Assembly: GCF_907165215.1 (NCBI RefSeq)
Contig: NZ_CAJRAY010000032.1
Location: 1 to 64,000 of the forward strand
Direction of reading: 5' to 3'
Source: Thermobacillus xylanilyticus
Lineage (GTDB): Bacteria; Bacillota; Bacilli; Paenibacillales; Paenibacillaceae
DNA: 64,000 nt
A program made the translations under genes and the position numbers. Positions 54,565 to 63,986 of the stretch are shown here, piece after piece. Below the pieces are notes generated by a model. The model saw nothing but the letters and a program-made list of their open reading frames with translations, was not told the origin of the DNA and ran no database searches. How positions within the stretch are numbered: the stretch's first letter is position 1; each line of letters starts with the position of its first letter.

Positions 54565-55973
54565 TCAGACGAACGACGGCGCAGCTGGCCGCCATGTGCG
54601 GCGCGGAAATGAACGAAGCCGCGGCGCGGCGCGCGGATGACAGGATCTGCGGCGTGGCGACGGATTCCCGGCGCCCCGCGGAGGGACGGCTGTTCGTGCC
54701 GCTCAGCGGTGAACGGTTCGACGCGCATGACTATGTGGGGGACGCGTTCGCCGGCGGCGCGGCAGCCTCGCTCTGGCAGGCCGGCCGCCCTGTGCCGGAA
54801 GCGCTGGCCGGCCGTCCGCTGCTGCTGGTGGACGACACGCTGGCCGCGCTGCAGCGGCTGGCCGCCGCCTACCGCGGCCAGCTGTCCGCAACGGTCATCG
54901 GCATTACCGGCAGCAACGGCAAGACGACGACGAAGGACATGACGGCGTCCGTCCTTGCCCGGCGGCTGCGCGTCCACAAGACGGAAGGCAATCTGAACAA
55001 TCATATCGGACTGCCGCTTTCGATTCTCGCAATGGACGAGAATACGGAAGCGGCCGTGCTCGAGATGGGGATGAGCGGCTTCGGCGAGATCGAGCGGCTC
55101 ACCCGCATCGCCCGGCCCGATGTCGCCGTCATTACGAATATCGGCGACGCCCATCTGCTGCAGCTCGGCTCGCGGGAGGGCATCGCGAAGGCGAAGCTCG
55201 AGATTGCCGCCGGACTGAAAGAAGGCGGCGTCCTGCTCATTAACGGAGACGAGCCGCTCCTCCGGGAAGGCGCGAAGCGGGCGGAGGGATACGGCAAGTG
55301 GCGCCTCGAGACGTTCGCGCTCGGCCGGGAGGACGGCTGGTCGGCGAAGCTGCTCGCCGCCACGGCGAAGGAATCGGCATTCACGATCCGACCGCCCGAA
55401 GGTCCCGAGTGGCCTGGCGAGTTCCGGGTGCCGGTCCCGGGGCGCCACAACGTGGCGAACGCGCTGGCTGCCGCCGCCGTCGGCGCGCTGCTCGGCCTGG
55501 ATCCGGAAAGCATCCGGCAGGGCCTCGGCGCGGTCAAGCTGTCGGCCATGCGGCTCGAGACGACACATGCCGCAAACGGCGCGGTCGTGCTGAACGACAC
55601 CTACAACGCCAGTCCGGCTTCCGTGAAGGCGATGATCGCGTTCGTCGGCGAGCTGACGGGCTACCGGCGCAAATGGCTCGTCCTCGGCGACATGCTGGAA
55701 CTCGGACCGGACGAGAACCGGCTGCACTATGAGACCGGCGCGGCCGCAAACCCCGATCGGATCCACGCGGTGCTGGCCGTGGGCGAACGGTCGAAGCACA
55801 CGGTCCGCGGCGCGGCGGAGCGGCTCGGGCCGGAGCGGGCGATCCATTTCGCGGACAAGGACGCCCTCGTCCGCCGGCTGCTCGCCGAACTTGCGCCGGA
55901 CGATCTCGTTCTGGTCAAGGGATCGCGCGGCATGCGGATGGAAGAAGTCGTGCACGCGCTCGTCCGGGGTTAG
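54561..55973 (+). CDS. murF: UDP-MurNAc-tripeptide--D-Ala-D-Ala ligase MurF
   Basis: Completes the UDP-MurNAc-pentapeptide. The 470-residue Mur ligase has GITGSNGKTTTKDM, AVLEMGMSGFGEIERL, and NDTYNASPASVKAM. The start is GTG at 54561, overlapping the murE stop, with AAGGAGAAG upstream. In B. subtilis murF is outside this cluster; here it sits between murE and mraY, as in many other bacteria. Confidence 0.96.
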   Translation: MIRRTTAQLAAMCGAEMNEAAARRADDRICGVATDSRRPAEGRLFVPLSGERFDAHDYVGDAFAGGAAASLWQAGRPVPEALAGRPLLLVDDTLAALQRLAAAYRGQLSATVIGITGSNGKTTTKDMTASVLARRLRVHKTEGNLNNHIGLPLSILAMDENTEAAVLEMGMSGFGEIERLTRIARPDVAVITNIGDAHLLQLGSREGIAKAKLEIAAGLKEGGVLLINGDEPLLREGAKRAEGYGKWRLETFALGREDGWSAKLLAATAKESAFTIRPPEGPEWPGEFRVPVPGRHNVANALAAAAVGALLGLDPESIRQGLGAVKLSAMRLETTHAANGAVVLNDTYNASPASVKAMIAFVGELTGYRRKWLVLGDMLELGPDENRLHYETGAAANPDRIHAVLAVGERSKHTVRGAAERLGPERAIHFADKDALVRRLLAELAPDDLVLVKGSRGMRMEEVVHALVRG

Positions 55974-55986
55974 GAGGAGACCTTTT

Positions 55987-56949
55987 TTGGATATACCTGT
56001 ACTGTTGCTCCCGCTCGGCGTATCCTTCCTGCTCGCCGTGCTCCTGGGGCCGCTGGCCATCCCGCTGCTCAAGCGGCTCAAGTTCGGCCAGCAGGTGCGG
56101 TCCGACGGGCCGCAGACCCATCTGAAGAAGTCGGGCACGCCGACGATGGGCGGCATCATCATTTTGTTTGCCGCCGCCGTTTCTTTTCTTCGATACGCCG
56201 AATATACGGCGGAATTCTGGGTACTGCTGATTGCAATGCTCGGGTTCGGCCTTGTCGGTTTTCTGGACGACTATATCAAGATCGCCCTGAAGCGTTCGCT
56301 CGGCCTGACCGCGCGGCAGAAGCTGCTGGGCCAGCTGCTGTTCGGGATCATCATCTGCATCATCCTGTACCGCGCCGGGCACGACACGTCGATCGCGCTG
56401 CCGGGGACGGATGTGAGCCTGGATCTGCACCTCTTCTATTATCCGTTCATCATTCTGATGTTCATGGCGGTCGGCAACGCCGTCAACTTCACGGACGGCG
56501 TCGACGGCCTGTTGTCCGGGACAAGCGCGATCGCGTTCGCCGCGTTCGCGATCGTGGCGCTTCGGGCCGCCGAGCCGGAAGCGGCCGTCTTCTCCGCCGC
56601 GATGATCGGCGCGGTGCTCGGGTTTCTCGTCTACAACGCTCATCCCGCGAAAGTGTTCATGGGCGATTCCGGCTCCCTCGGCATCGGCGGAGGACTCGCG
56701 GCCGTCGCGATCCTGACGAAAACCGAGCTGCTGTTCATTGTCATCGGCGGCATTTTCGTCATTGAAATGCTGTCCGTCGTGCTGCAGGTGGCTTCGTTCA
56801 AACTGCGCGGCAAACGGATTTTCCGCATGAGTCCGATTCATCACCATTTTGAAGTGGGCGGCTGGTCGGAGTGGAAGGTCGTCACCATGTTCTGGGCGGC
56901 CGGATTTCTGTTCGCCGCCGCCGGCCTGATGCTGAACGGCGCGGTGTAG
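55987..56949 (+). CDS. mraY: phospho-MurNAc-pentapeptide transferase MraY
   Basis: Membrane enzyme making lipid I from UDP-MurNAc-pentapeptide and undecaprenyl phosphate. The 320-residue protein has about ten membrane helices, with KSGTPTMGGI, GFLDDYIKI, NFTDGVDGL and MSPIHHHFE all intact. The start is TTG at 55987, set by TAGGAGGAG seven bases upstream. No in-frame ATG fits. It lies between murF and murD. Confidence 0.96.
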   Translation: MDIPVLLLPLGVSFLLAVLLGPLAIPLLKRLKFGQQVRSDGPQTHLKKSGTPTMGGIIILFAAAVSFLRYAEYTAEFWVLLIAMLGFGLVGFLDDYIKIALKRSLGLTARQKLLGQLLFGIIICIILYRAGHDTSIALPGTDVSLDLHLFYYPFIILMFMAVGNAVNFTDGVDGLLSGTSAIAFAAFAIVALRAAEPEAAVFSAAMIGAVLGFLVYNAHPAKVFMGDSGSLGIGGGLAAVAILTKTELLFIVIGGIFVIEMLSVVLQVASFKLRGKRIFRMSPIHHHFEVGGWSEWKVVTMFWAAGFLFAAAGLMLNGAV

Positions 56950-56989
56950 CCGTCCGGCGTCACGGTTCGACATCCAAAGGAGTGGCAGC

Positions 56990-58411
56990 ATGCAACATCC
57001 CTCGACTTACCGGAACCGCCGGGTCGTCGTGCTCGGTCTGGCGCGGAGCGGCGTCAGCGTCGCCAAAGTGTTCCACGCGCTGGGCGCGGAGACGATCGCG
57101 AGCGATGTCAAACCGCCTGAACAGTGTCCCGAAGCGGCCGAACTGACCGCTTTGGGCATTTCCGTTCTCTGCGGCGGTCATCCGGAGGGGCTCGTGACGC
57201 CGGACACCGCCCTGGTGGTGAAAAATCCGGGCATTCCCTACTCGTCCCCGCCCGTGCGCGAAGCGCTTGAGCTGGGCATTGAAATCGTCACGGAAGTGGA
57301 AGTCGCCTGGTGGCTGACCGACGCGCCGATCATCGGCATTACGGGATCGAACGGCAAAACGACGACAACGACGCTGATCGGGAGGCTCCTCGAAGCGGCG
57401 GGGCGAAAGGCGATCGTCGCGGGCAACATCGGCCGGCCGCTCACCGACGCGGCGCGGGAAGCGGGGGCCGACAGCTGGCTCGTCGCCGAACTGAGCAGCT
57501 TCCAGCTGAAAGGAACGTCCGCCTTCCGGCCGCGCATCAGCGTGCTGACCAATGTGGCGGAGACGCATCTCGACTACCATGGCGGCATGGACGATTATAC
57601 GGCCTCGAAGGCGAAGCTGTTCGCCAACCAGACGGAGGAGGACATTGCGGTCGTCAATTGGGACGACCCGGAATGCCGGCGTCTGGCCGAAGGCATCCGG
57701 GCGCGGATCGTGCCGTTTGCCATCCGGCAGCGGCTCGAGGAAGGCGTCTTCGTCGATCCGCCTTATCCCCCGTCGCCGGAAGACGACGGCGCATCCCGGA
57801 CGATCGTCCGGCGGACCGGCGGCGTCAGCACCGCCATCATCGCCGTGGACGAGCTGGGCATTCCGGGGCGCCACAACGCCGCCAATGCGGCCGCGGCGGC
57901 GGCGGCGGCGCTGGCCGCCGGCGTGCCCGCTGAAGCGCTCGCGGCACCGCTGCGCGCCTTCCGCGGCGTCGAGCACCGGCTCGAATTCGTGCGGGAGAAG
58001 GCGGGCATCCGCTTCTACAACAGCTCGAAAGATACGAATCCGACCGCCACGACGATGGCGATCCGCTCGGTGAAGGGGCCGGTCGTGCTGCTGGCCGGCG
58101 GACTGGACCGCGGTTCGGACTATGCGGAACTGGTGCCGGTGCTGCGCGAGAGAGTGAAGGCGCTCGTCGCCATCGGGGAGACGCGCCGGAAGCTTGCGGA
58201 GGCGGCGGAAGCGGCGGGCATCCGGCATATCCGCGTCGTCGAGCCCGAAGCGAGCCCGGAAGCGACGCTCGAGCGGGCGGTGCGGGAGGCGGACGCGCTG
58301 GCCGAACCGGGGGACGCCGTCCTGTTGTCGCCCGCCTGCGCCAGCTGGGACATGTTCAAGTCGTATGAAGAGCGGGGGCGTATTTTTAAGAAAGCGGCGC
58401 ATATCTTGTAA
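56990..58411 (+). CDS. murD: UDP-MurNAc-L-Ala--D-Glu ligase MurD
   Basis: Adds D-glutamate to UDP-MurNAc-L-alanine. The 473-residue protein has the Rossmann-like start RRVVVLGLARSGVSVAKVF, the ATP loop GITGSNGKTTTTTLI, and LSSFQLKGTSAFRPRISVLTNV. AAAGGAG precedes the ATG. After the stop a GGGGG/CCCCC hairpin (58416-58429) without a T tract lies before spoVE. Confidence 0.96.
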   Translation: MQHPSTYRNRRVVVLGLARSGVSVAKVFHALGAETIASDVKPPEQCPEAAELTALGISVLCGGHPEGLVTPDTALVVKNPGIPYSSPPVREALELGIEIVTEVEVAWWLTDAPIIGITGSNGKTTTTTLIGRLLEAAGRKAIVAGNIGRPLTDAAREAGADSWLVAELSSFQLKGTSAFRPRISVLTNVAETHLDYHGGMDDYTASKAKLFANQTEEDIAVVNWDDPECRRLAEGIRARIVPFAIRQRLEEGVFVDPPYPPSPEDDGASRTIVRRTGGVSTAIIAVDELGIPGRHNAANAAAAAAAALAAGVPAEALAAPLRAFRGVEHRLEFVREKAGIRFYNSSKDTNPTATTMAIRSVKGPVVLLAGGLDRGSDYAELVPVLRERVKALVAIGETRRKLAEAAEAAGIRHIRVVEPEASPEATLERAVREADALAEPGDAVLLSPACASWDMFKSYEERGRIFKKAAHIL

Positions 58412-58456
58412 CGAAGGGGGCTGTCCCCCAATTCTCAGTGCAAGAGGTGTCGCAGC

Positions 58457-59554
58457 ATGCCGAAAGCCCGCACCGCCCCGGACATGTGGATGATCGGGGC
58501 CGTTCTGCTCATTCTGGCCGCCGGTCTGGTCATGGTGTACAGCTCCAGCGCCGTGCTCGCGCTGCGCGAATACGGCGATGCTTTCTATTATTTGAAGCGG
58601 CAGCTGCTGTTCGCCGCGCTCGGAATCGGCATGATGATCGTCATGGCGGGAACCGACTACCGGGTCTTGCGAAAATACGCGCCCGCGGTCCTTATCGCCT
58701 GTTTCGCGCTGCTCCTCATCGTGCTCATTCCCGGCGTCGGCGTCGTGCGCGGCGGCGCGCGGAGCTGGCTCGGCATCGGCTCGTTCGGCATTCAGCCGTC
58801 CGAATTCATGAAGCTGGCGATGGTCATCTTCATGGCGAAATATCTCTCGGACCGGCAGCAGGAGATCGCCGGCTTCACGCGCGGGCTGCTGCCGCCGCTT
58901 GCAATCATGGGCTGCGCGTTCGGCCTGATCATGCTGCAGCCGGACCTCGGCAGCGGCGCGGTCATGGTCGGCGCGACGATGCTGATCATCTATGCGGCAG
59001 GCGCCCGGCTGCTCCATCTCGGCGCGCTGGCCGGGATCGGCGCGGCCGGCCTCGTCGGCCTCATCATCGCCGAACCGTACCGGATGAAGCGGATCACCGG
59101 TTTTCTCGACCCGTGGCAGGATCCGCTCGGCTCCGGCTATCAGATCATCCAGTCGCTGTACGCGATCGGCCCCGGCGGCCTGATCGGGCTCGGGCTCGGC
59201 GAGAGCCGCCAGAAATACAGCTACCTGCCGGAGCCGCAGACCGACTTCATTTTCTCCATCTGGGCGGAAGAACTGGGCTTCATCGGCGGGGCGGCCCTCA
59301 TCCTGCTGTTTCTCGTCCTGATCTGGCGCGGCCTGCGCACCGCGATCACCGCGCCGGATACGTTCGGCAGCCTGCTTGCCGTCGGCATCACCGGCATTAT
59401 CGCCGTGCAGGTGTTCATCAACATCGGCGTCGTCATCGGCCTGCTGCCGGTCACGGGCATCACGCTGCCCCTCGTCAGCTACGGCGGCTCGTCGCTGACG
59501 CTGCTGCTGACGGCGCTCGGCATCCTGCTGAACATATCCCGATATTCGAGGTGA
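58457..59554 (+). CDS. spoVE: lipid II polymerase SpoVE (FtsW/RodA/SpoVE family)
   Basis: SEDS-family glycosyltransferase for spore cortex peptidoglycan, working with SpoVD. The 365-residue protein has ten membrane helices. The conserved family segments SYQIIQSLYAIGPGGLIGLGLGESRQKYSYLPEPQTDFIFSIWAEELGF-like region and GITLPLVSYGGSS are present. The location between murD and murG is that of spoVE in B. subtilis. A role in vegetative division (FtsW) cannot be excluded by sequence. AAGAGGTG precedes the ATG. Confidence 0.92.
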   Translation: MPKARTAPDMWMIGAVLLILAAGLVMVYSSSAVLALREYGDAFYYLKRQLLFAALGIGMMIVMAGTDYRVLRKYAPAVLIACFALLLIVLIPGVGVVRGGARSWLGIGSFGIQPSEFMKLAMVIFMAKYLSDRQQEIAGFTRGLLPPLAIMGCAFGLIMLQPDLGSGAVMVGATMLIIYAAGARLLHLGALAGIGAAGLVGLIIAEPYRMKRITGFLDPWQDPLGSGYQIIQSLYAIGPGGLIGLGLGESRQKYSYLPEPQTDFIFSIWAEELGFIGGAALILLFLVLIWRGLRTAITAPDTFGSLLAVGITGIIAVQVFINIGVVIGLLPVTGITLPLVSYGGSSLTLLLTALGILLNISRYSR

Positions 59555-59562
59555 ACGCTTAA

Positions 59563-60681
59563 ATGCGAGTTGTACTGACCGGCGGCGGTACGGGAGGCCA
59601 TATTTACCCGGCCGCATCGATCGGCCGCCAGCTGAAGCGGGAAGATCCGGATACGGAACTGCTCTACATCGGTTCTTCCGCCGGGCTGGAAAGCCGGATC
59701 GTGCCGAAGCTCGGCATTCCGTTCGAGACGATCGAGATCAGCGGGTTCAAGCGGAAGCTGTCGCTCGACAACGTGCGCACGGTCATCCGCTTTCTGCGCG
59801 CTGTCCGCCGATCGAAGGAGATGCTCAAAGGTTTTCGGCCCGATGTCGTCGTCGGCACCGGCGGCTACGTGTGCGGACCGGTCGTCTACGCGGCCGCCCG
59901 GCTCGGCATTCCGACGCTCATTCATGAGCAGAACGTCGACCCGGGCATGGCGAACGCATTCCTGAGCCGCTATGCGGATGCGATCGCGGTCAGCTTCCCG
60001 GAATCGAAAGCGCGGTTCCGCCGGGGACGTCGGATCGTCCATACGGGCAATCCGTGCGCGACGAACGTGCTCCACGCGGACAAGGCGAAGGGGTACGCCT
60101 CGCTCGGCATTCCGGAAGGCAGCCGCATCGTCCTGGTCGTCGGCGGCAGCCGCGGGGCCAGGGCGCTCAATGAAGCCATTCCCGACATCGCCGGCGCCGT
60201 CGGCCGGCTGGACGGCGTCTGGCTGGTCGCCGTCACGGGGGACGTCCATTACGAACAGACGAAGGAGCGGCTGAACCGGCTGCCGGCGGAATTGTCCCGC
60301 CGGCTCCGCGTCGTGCCGTATCTCGACAATATGCCGGAAGTGCTCGCGGCCTCATCGCTCATCATCAGCCGCGCCGGCGCTTCCATGATCGCCGAAATCA
60401 CCGCGCTCGGCGTGCCGTCGATTCTGGTGCCGTCGCCCAACGTGACGCACAACCACCAGGAAGCGAACGCGCGGAGCCTGGCGGATGCCGGGGCGGCGGT
60501 CATGATTCTCGAACGCGAACTTACCGGTCAGAAACTGGCCGGAACGATCGCCCGCATCATGGGGGACGAGGCGGTCCGGCGCGCGATGTCGGAAGCCGCG
60601 AAGTCGCTTGCGATGCCGGATTCCGCGGAGCGGATCACAGCCGAGCTCCGCGCGCTTGCCGCCCCGAAACGCGGCCGTTGA
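59563..60681 (+). CDS. murG: UDP-GlcNAc--lipid I GlcNAc transferase MurG
   Basis: Makes lipid II at the inner membrane face. The 372-residue GT28 enzyme has GGGTGGHIYPA (Gly-rich loop), TGGYVCGPVVYAA, HEQNVDPGMAN, and the C-terminal donor-site block SRAGASMIAEITALGVPSILVPSPNVTHNHQEANA. The start ATG is nine bases after the spoVE stop. The 152 bases after it hold short repeats of TGTCAC but no supported gene. Confidence 0.96.
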   Translation: MRVVLTGGGTGGHIYPAASIGRQLKREDPDTELLYIGSSAGLESRIVPKLGIPFETIEISGFKRKLSLDNVRTVIRFLRAVRRSKEMLKGFRPDVVVGTGGYVCGPVVYAAARLGIPTLIHEQNVDPGMANAFLSRYADAIAVSFPESKARFRRGRRIVHTGNPCATNVLHADKAKGYASLGIPEGSRIVLVVGGSRGARALNEAIPDIAGAVGRLDGVWLVAVTGDVHYEQTKERLNRLPAELSRRLRVVPYLDNMPEVLAASSLIISRAGASMIAEITALGVPSILVPSPNVTHNHQEANARSLADAGAAVMILERELTGQKLAGTIARIMGDEAVRRAMSEAAKSLAMPDSAERITAELRALAAPKRGR

Positions 60682-60833
60682 CGGCGCGTCTGGGCGATTG
60701 TCACACTCGACATGTGCCGGGCATAGACTGTCACATGATCGTGACCGCCGACTCCGCGGCAGCCGCGGCGCAAGGCCGCCGGGCGCCGGCTGCCCCACAT
60801 GTCCATTCCGGCTGAGAGGAAGGAGGATCGTCC

Positions 60834-61739
60834 ATGCAGCAGTTGATTGACGAATTGAAGCGCGCCGACATCGGCGAACTGCTGCCGAACGAACCGCTGG
60901 CCAAGTACACCACCTGGAAAATCGGCGGACCCGCCGATCTGCTGATCATACCGAGAGGCAAGCGGGAGCTGGCTGCCGCCGTCGCGCTGCTTCACCGGCA
61001 CGGCGTGCCGTGGACGAACCTCGGCCGCGGCTCCAACATGCTGGTTCTGGACAAGGGCATTCGCGGCGTTGTCATCAAGCCCGGACCCGGTCTCGATTAC
61101 GCGCGGTTCGACGGGCATACGGTCATCGCAGGCGCGGCCTTCTCGTTCATCAAACTGTCCGTGCTCGCCGGCAAGCACGGACTGACCGGCCTGGAATTTG
61201 CGGGGGGAATTCCGGGATCGGTCGGCGGCGCCGTCTATATGAACGCCGGCGCCCACGGATCGGACGTGTCACGCATCTTCAAGTCGGCCGAGATTGTCAC
61301 GGAAAACGGTGAAATTGTGCGTTTCGACCGCGAGGCGATGCAATTCGGCTACCGGCACTCCATTCTGCACGACATGCCGGGCATTGTCGCCGAGGCGACG
61401 TTCGAACTTGCGCCTGGCGACCGGAAGGAAATCGCGGCGGCAATGGCGTCCTACAAGGACCGCAGGCAGCGGACGCAGCCGCTGCAGGCGCCGACCGCCG
61501 GTTCGGTCTTCCGCAACCCGCCCGGCGACTACGCGGCCCGGCTGATCGAAGCGGCCGGGCTCAAGGGCTGGCGGTCGGGGGGCGCGGCCATATCGGATGT
61601 GCATGCCAATTTCATCGTGAATACGGGGCAGGCGAAGGCCGAAGACGTCCTCACCCTCATGGAGCATATCCAGCGGACCGTCAAGGCGCGTTTCGGCGTC
61701 GAGCTGGTCCCCGAGGTATTGGTGGTGGGTGAGCGGTAA
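60834..61739 (+). CDS. murB: UDP-N-acetylenolpyruvoylglucosamine reductase MurB
   Basis: FAD-dependent reduction to UDP-MurNAc. The 301-residue protein has YTTWKIGGPADLLIIP, LGRGSNMLVLD and GLEFAGGIPGSVGGAVYMNAGAHG for FAD binding, and catalytic-type AGSVFRNPPGDYAARLIE (Ser). It is the type II form typical of Bacillus. The ATG follows AGGAAGGAGG. It precedes murA by 15 bases. Confidence 0.96.
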   Translation: MQQLIDELKRADIGELLPNEPLAKYTTWKIGGPADLLIIPRGKRELAAAVALLHRHGVPWTNLGRGSNMLVLDKGIRGVVIKPGPGLDYARFDGHTVIAGAAFSFIKLSVLAGKHGLTGLEFAGGIPGSVGGAVYMNAGAHGSDVSRIFKSAEIVTENGEIVRFDREAMQFGYRHSILHDMPGIVAEATFELAPGDRKEIAAAMASYKDRRQRTQPLQAPTAGSVFRNPPGDYAARLIEAAGLKGWRSGGAAISDVHANFIVNTGQAKAEDVLTLMEHIQRTVKARFGVELVPEVLVVGER

Positions 61740-61754
61740 ATCGGAGGTGTAGCT

Positions 61755-63038
61755 TTGGACACATTGGTGATTGAAGGCGGCAGGCCGCTCTCCGGAACAA
61801 TCGCCATCCAGGGCGCGAAGAACGCCGCGCTGCCGATACTGGCGGCCGGCATGCTGGTGGAAGGTACCGTTATCGTCGATCAGGTGCCGAACCTGCTCGA
61901 CATCGACGTGATGCTGGACATCCTTCGCTCGCTCGGATGCCGCGCGGAGCAGATCGGCCAGTCCGTTGTGCTCGACACGACCTCCGCGAATTCCGCGCAC
62001 ATTCCGGAATCGCTCATGGGACAGATGCGTTCGTCCATCTTTCTGATGGGGCCGCTGCTGGCAAGATTCGGGGAAGTGGAAGTGTACCAGCCCGGCGGCT
62101 GCGCGATCGGTGAACGGAAGATCGATCTTCATCTGCTCGGCCTGCGAATGCTCGGCGCCGAGATCCGCGAGGACGGCAACCGGATCGTCTGCCGCGCGAG
62201 CAGGCTGACCGGAACCGACATTCATCTCGATTTTCCGAGCGTGGGCGCGACCGAGAACCTGATGATGGCGGCCGTTCTGGCGGACGGCGTGACGACGATC
62301 ACGAACGCGGCGCGCGAGCCGGAGATCGAGGATCTGCAAAACTTCCTGAACAGCATGGGGGCGCGCGTCACGGGCGCCGGCACGGGCACGATCAGAATAG
62401 AGGGCGTGAAGCGGCTTGTGCCTTGCCGCTACCGGATCATCCCGGACCGGATCGTCACCGGGACGCTGATGGTCGCCGCTGCGGCAACGCGCGGACAGGT
62501 GACGCTGACGGGTGCGAATCCTTCCCACCTGACTTCGCTCATCCATGTGCTGCGCCGGGCCGGTGTTCAAGTGACCGTGGACGATGATATAATTAAGGTC
62601 GGGGGCGTTATCCGCCCGAAGGCGGTGGAACGGATCGTGACGAGTCCGTATCCGGCCTTCCCGACCGATCTGCAGGCGCAGATCATGGTGCTGCTCGCGC
62701 TGGCCGACGGCGTCAGCGTCGTGAAAGAGATGATCTTTGAAGGCCGTTTCAAACATGTCGACGAACTGGTGCGCATGGGCGCCGATATCCGCGTCGACCT
62801 GAACTCGGCGATCATCCGCGGCGTGCCGCGGCTCTACGGGACAACGGTCGAAGCGACCGATCTGAGGGCCGGCGCGGCGCTCGTCATCGCCGGTCTGGCC
62901 GCGCAGGGCAAGACGGTCATCGAACAAGTCTATCATATCGATCGAGGTTACGAGCGGATCGAAGCGATGTTCGCGAGTCTCGGCGCACGGATCATGCGGT
63001 ACGCCGCGGTGCCGAACAACCGCGTGATTCCCGGCTGA
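61755..63038 (+). CDS. murA: UDP-GlcNAc 1-carboxyvinyltransferase MurA
   Basis: First committed step of peptidoglycan synthesis (enolpyruvyl transfer from PEP). The 427-residue protein has KNAALPILAAGML, and the catalytic Cys at about C116 (QPGGCAIGERKIDLH), the residue hit by fosfomycin. The TTG start at 61755 follows CGGAGGTG. In B. subtilis murAA lies elsewhere; here it sits between murB and divIB. A hairpin terminator follows. Confidence 0.96.
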   Translation: MDTLVIEGGRPLSGTIAIQGAKNAALPILAAGMLVEGTVIVDQVPNLLDIDVMLDILRSLGCRAEQIGQSVVLDTTSANSAHIPESLMGQMRSSIFLMGPLLARFGEVEVYQPGGCAIGERKIDLHLLGLRMLGAEIREDGNRIVCRASRLTGTDIHLDFPSVGATENLMMAAVLADGVTTITNAAREPEIEDLQNFLNSMGARVTGAGTGTIRIEGVKRLVPCRYRIIPDRIVTGTLMVAAAATRGQVTLTGANPSHLTSLIHVLRRAGVQVTVDDDIIKVGGVIRPKAVERIVTSPYPAFPTDLQAQIMVLLALADGVSVVKEMIFEGRFKHVDELVRMGADIRVDLNSAIIRGVPRLYGTTVEATDLRAGAALVIAGLAAQGKTVIEQVYHIDRGYERIEAMFASLGARIMRYAAVPNNRVIPG

Positions 63039-63048
63039 AGGACCGCCG

Positions 63049-63084
63049 CCCGGCTTTCCCCGCTGGGAATGCCGGGTTTCATTT
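63049..63084 (+). terminator. terminator-like hairpin between murA and divIB
   Basis: CCCGGC-T-TTCCC (63049-63060) pairs with GGGAA-T-GCCGGG (63065-63076), followed by TTTCATTT. The stem is strong but the tail is imperfect, so read-through into divIB is possible. Confidence 0.65.
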
Positions 63085-63131
63085 GTGGCGGCGTCGGACA
63101 AGCTTGCGATTCCCTCGTCAGGAGAATGGAA

Positions 63132-63908
63132 ATGACGGAACGCATGCCCGTACTGAAGGAGCCGAGCCCCAAGCGAAGGAGCAACAGGCGGCTGCTCGGC
63201 GTAATCTACGCGCTGTTCATCGTGCTTCTCCTTGTCCTGTTCTTCCGCTCCAGTCTCAGCAAAATCTCGGAAGTGACCGTATCGGGCGGCCGGTTCGCCA
63301 GTGAAAGCGAGATTCTGGCCGCTTCCGGCGTCGAGCCGGGCGACCCGTTCTTCTGGCCGGCCGCGGACGCGATTGCCGGGCGGGTGGAGAAGCTGGAGCC
63401 GGTGGCGTCGGCGGTCGTCCGCAAGACGTTCCCGGGAAAGCTGCACATCGAGGTGACGGAATTTCCGGCCGTCGCCTACGGGCTGACGGCGGACGGCGCG
63501 ATCACGGCCATCCTGTCGAACGGCAAAGAGCTGCCGATCGGCGCGGACGCCGTCGTGGACCGGCCGGTGCTGCGCGGCTGGAACGGACGGGAGGAGGACA
63601 AGCTCAAGCTCGTCGATGCGCTTTCCCTTCTGCCGGACGACCTGCTCGCCGATTTTTCGGAAATTGCGCCGTACCCGTCGGATGCCTATCCCGACCGGAT
63701 CCGCATCTACACGCGCACCCGGTTCGAGATCATCACCGCCGTTTCCCTGCTCGAAGAGAAAGCGGAGACGATCCGCGCCGTCATCGAGACGCAGGAACCG
63801 GGCAGCATGACGCTGCTGCTGGCGGACCGCTACGTGCCTTACACGGAAGAAGGCGGAGACGGCGAAGGGAAAGCGCCGGATGCGGAAAACACCGGTAAAC
63901 AGGACTAA
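63132..63908 (+). CDS. divIB: cell division protein DivIB (FtsQ)
   Basis: A bitopic divisome protein. Of 258 residues, a short cytoplasmic tail (1-22) with basic residues precedes a membrane segment (about 23-42, LGVIYALFIVLLLVLFF), a POTRA domain (about 47-115, KISEVTVSGGRFASESEILAASGV), the beta domain (about 120-230), and an acidic tail. AGGAGA favours ATG 63132; ATG 63126 is very close to the site. The stop is followed by an extended -10 and the window edge. Confidence 0.92.
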   Translation: MTERMPVLKEPSPKRRSNRRLLGVIYALFIVLLLVLFFRSSLSKISEVTVSGGRFASESEILAASGVEPGDPFFWPAADAIAGRVEKLEPVASAVVRKTFPGKLHIEVTEFPAVAYGLTADGAITAILSNGKELPIGADAVVDRPVLRGWNGREEDKLKLVDALSLLPDDLLADFSEIAPYPSDAYPDRIRIYTRTRFEIITAVSLLEEKAETIRAVIETQEPGSMTLLLADRYVPYTEEGGDGEGKAPDAENTGKQD

Positions 63909-63935
63909 TAGCCACTACTCAAGCCGCGTGAATAA

Positions 63936-63944
63936 TGGTACAAT
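63936..63944 (+). promoter_or_regulatory. extended -10 promoter downstream of divIB
   Basis: TGGTACAAT, an extended -10 without a clear -35. It points off the right edge, where ftsA is expected. Confidence 0.6.
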
Positions 63945-63963
63945 TTCGTTTATGAGTTTATCC

Positions 63964-63986
63964 TTGGATGGGTCCCTACCCACCAA
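63964..63986 (+). other. hairpin in the leader of the next transcription unit
   Basis: TTGG-A-TGGGT pairs with ACCCA-CCAA around a CCCT loop, 20 bases after the extended -10. It could shape the 5' end of the next mRNA. The window ends at 64000. Confidence 0.4.

Noticed and set aside
60735-60815. A 26-codon frame MIVTADSAAAAA... between murG and murB
   Set aside because: No Shine-Dalgarno before the ATG and a low-complexity product; left as intergenic.
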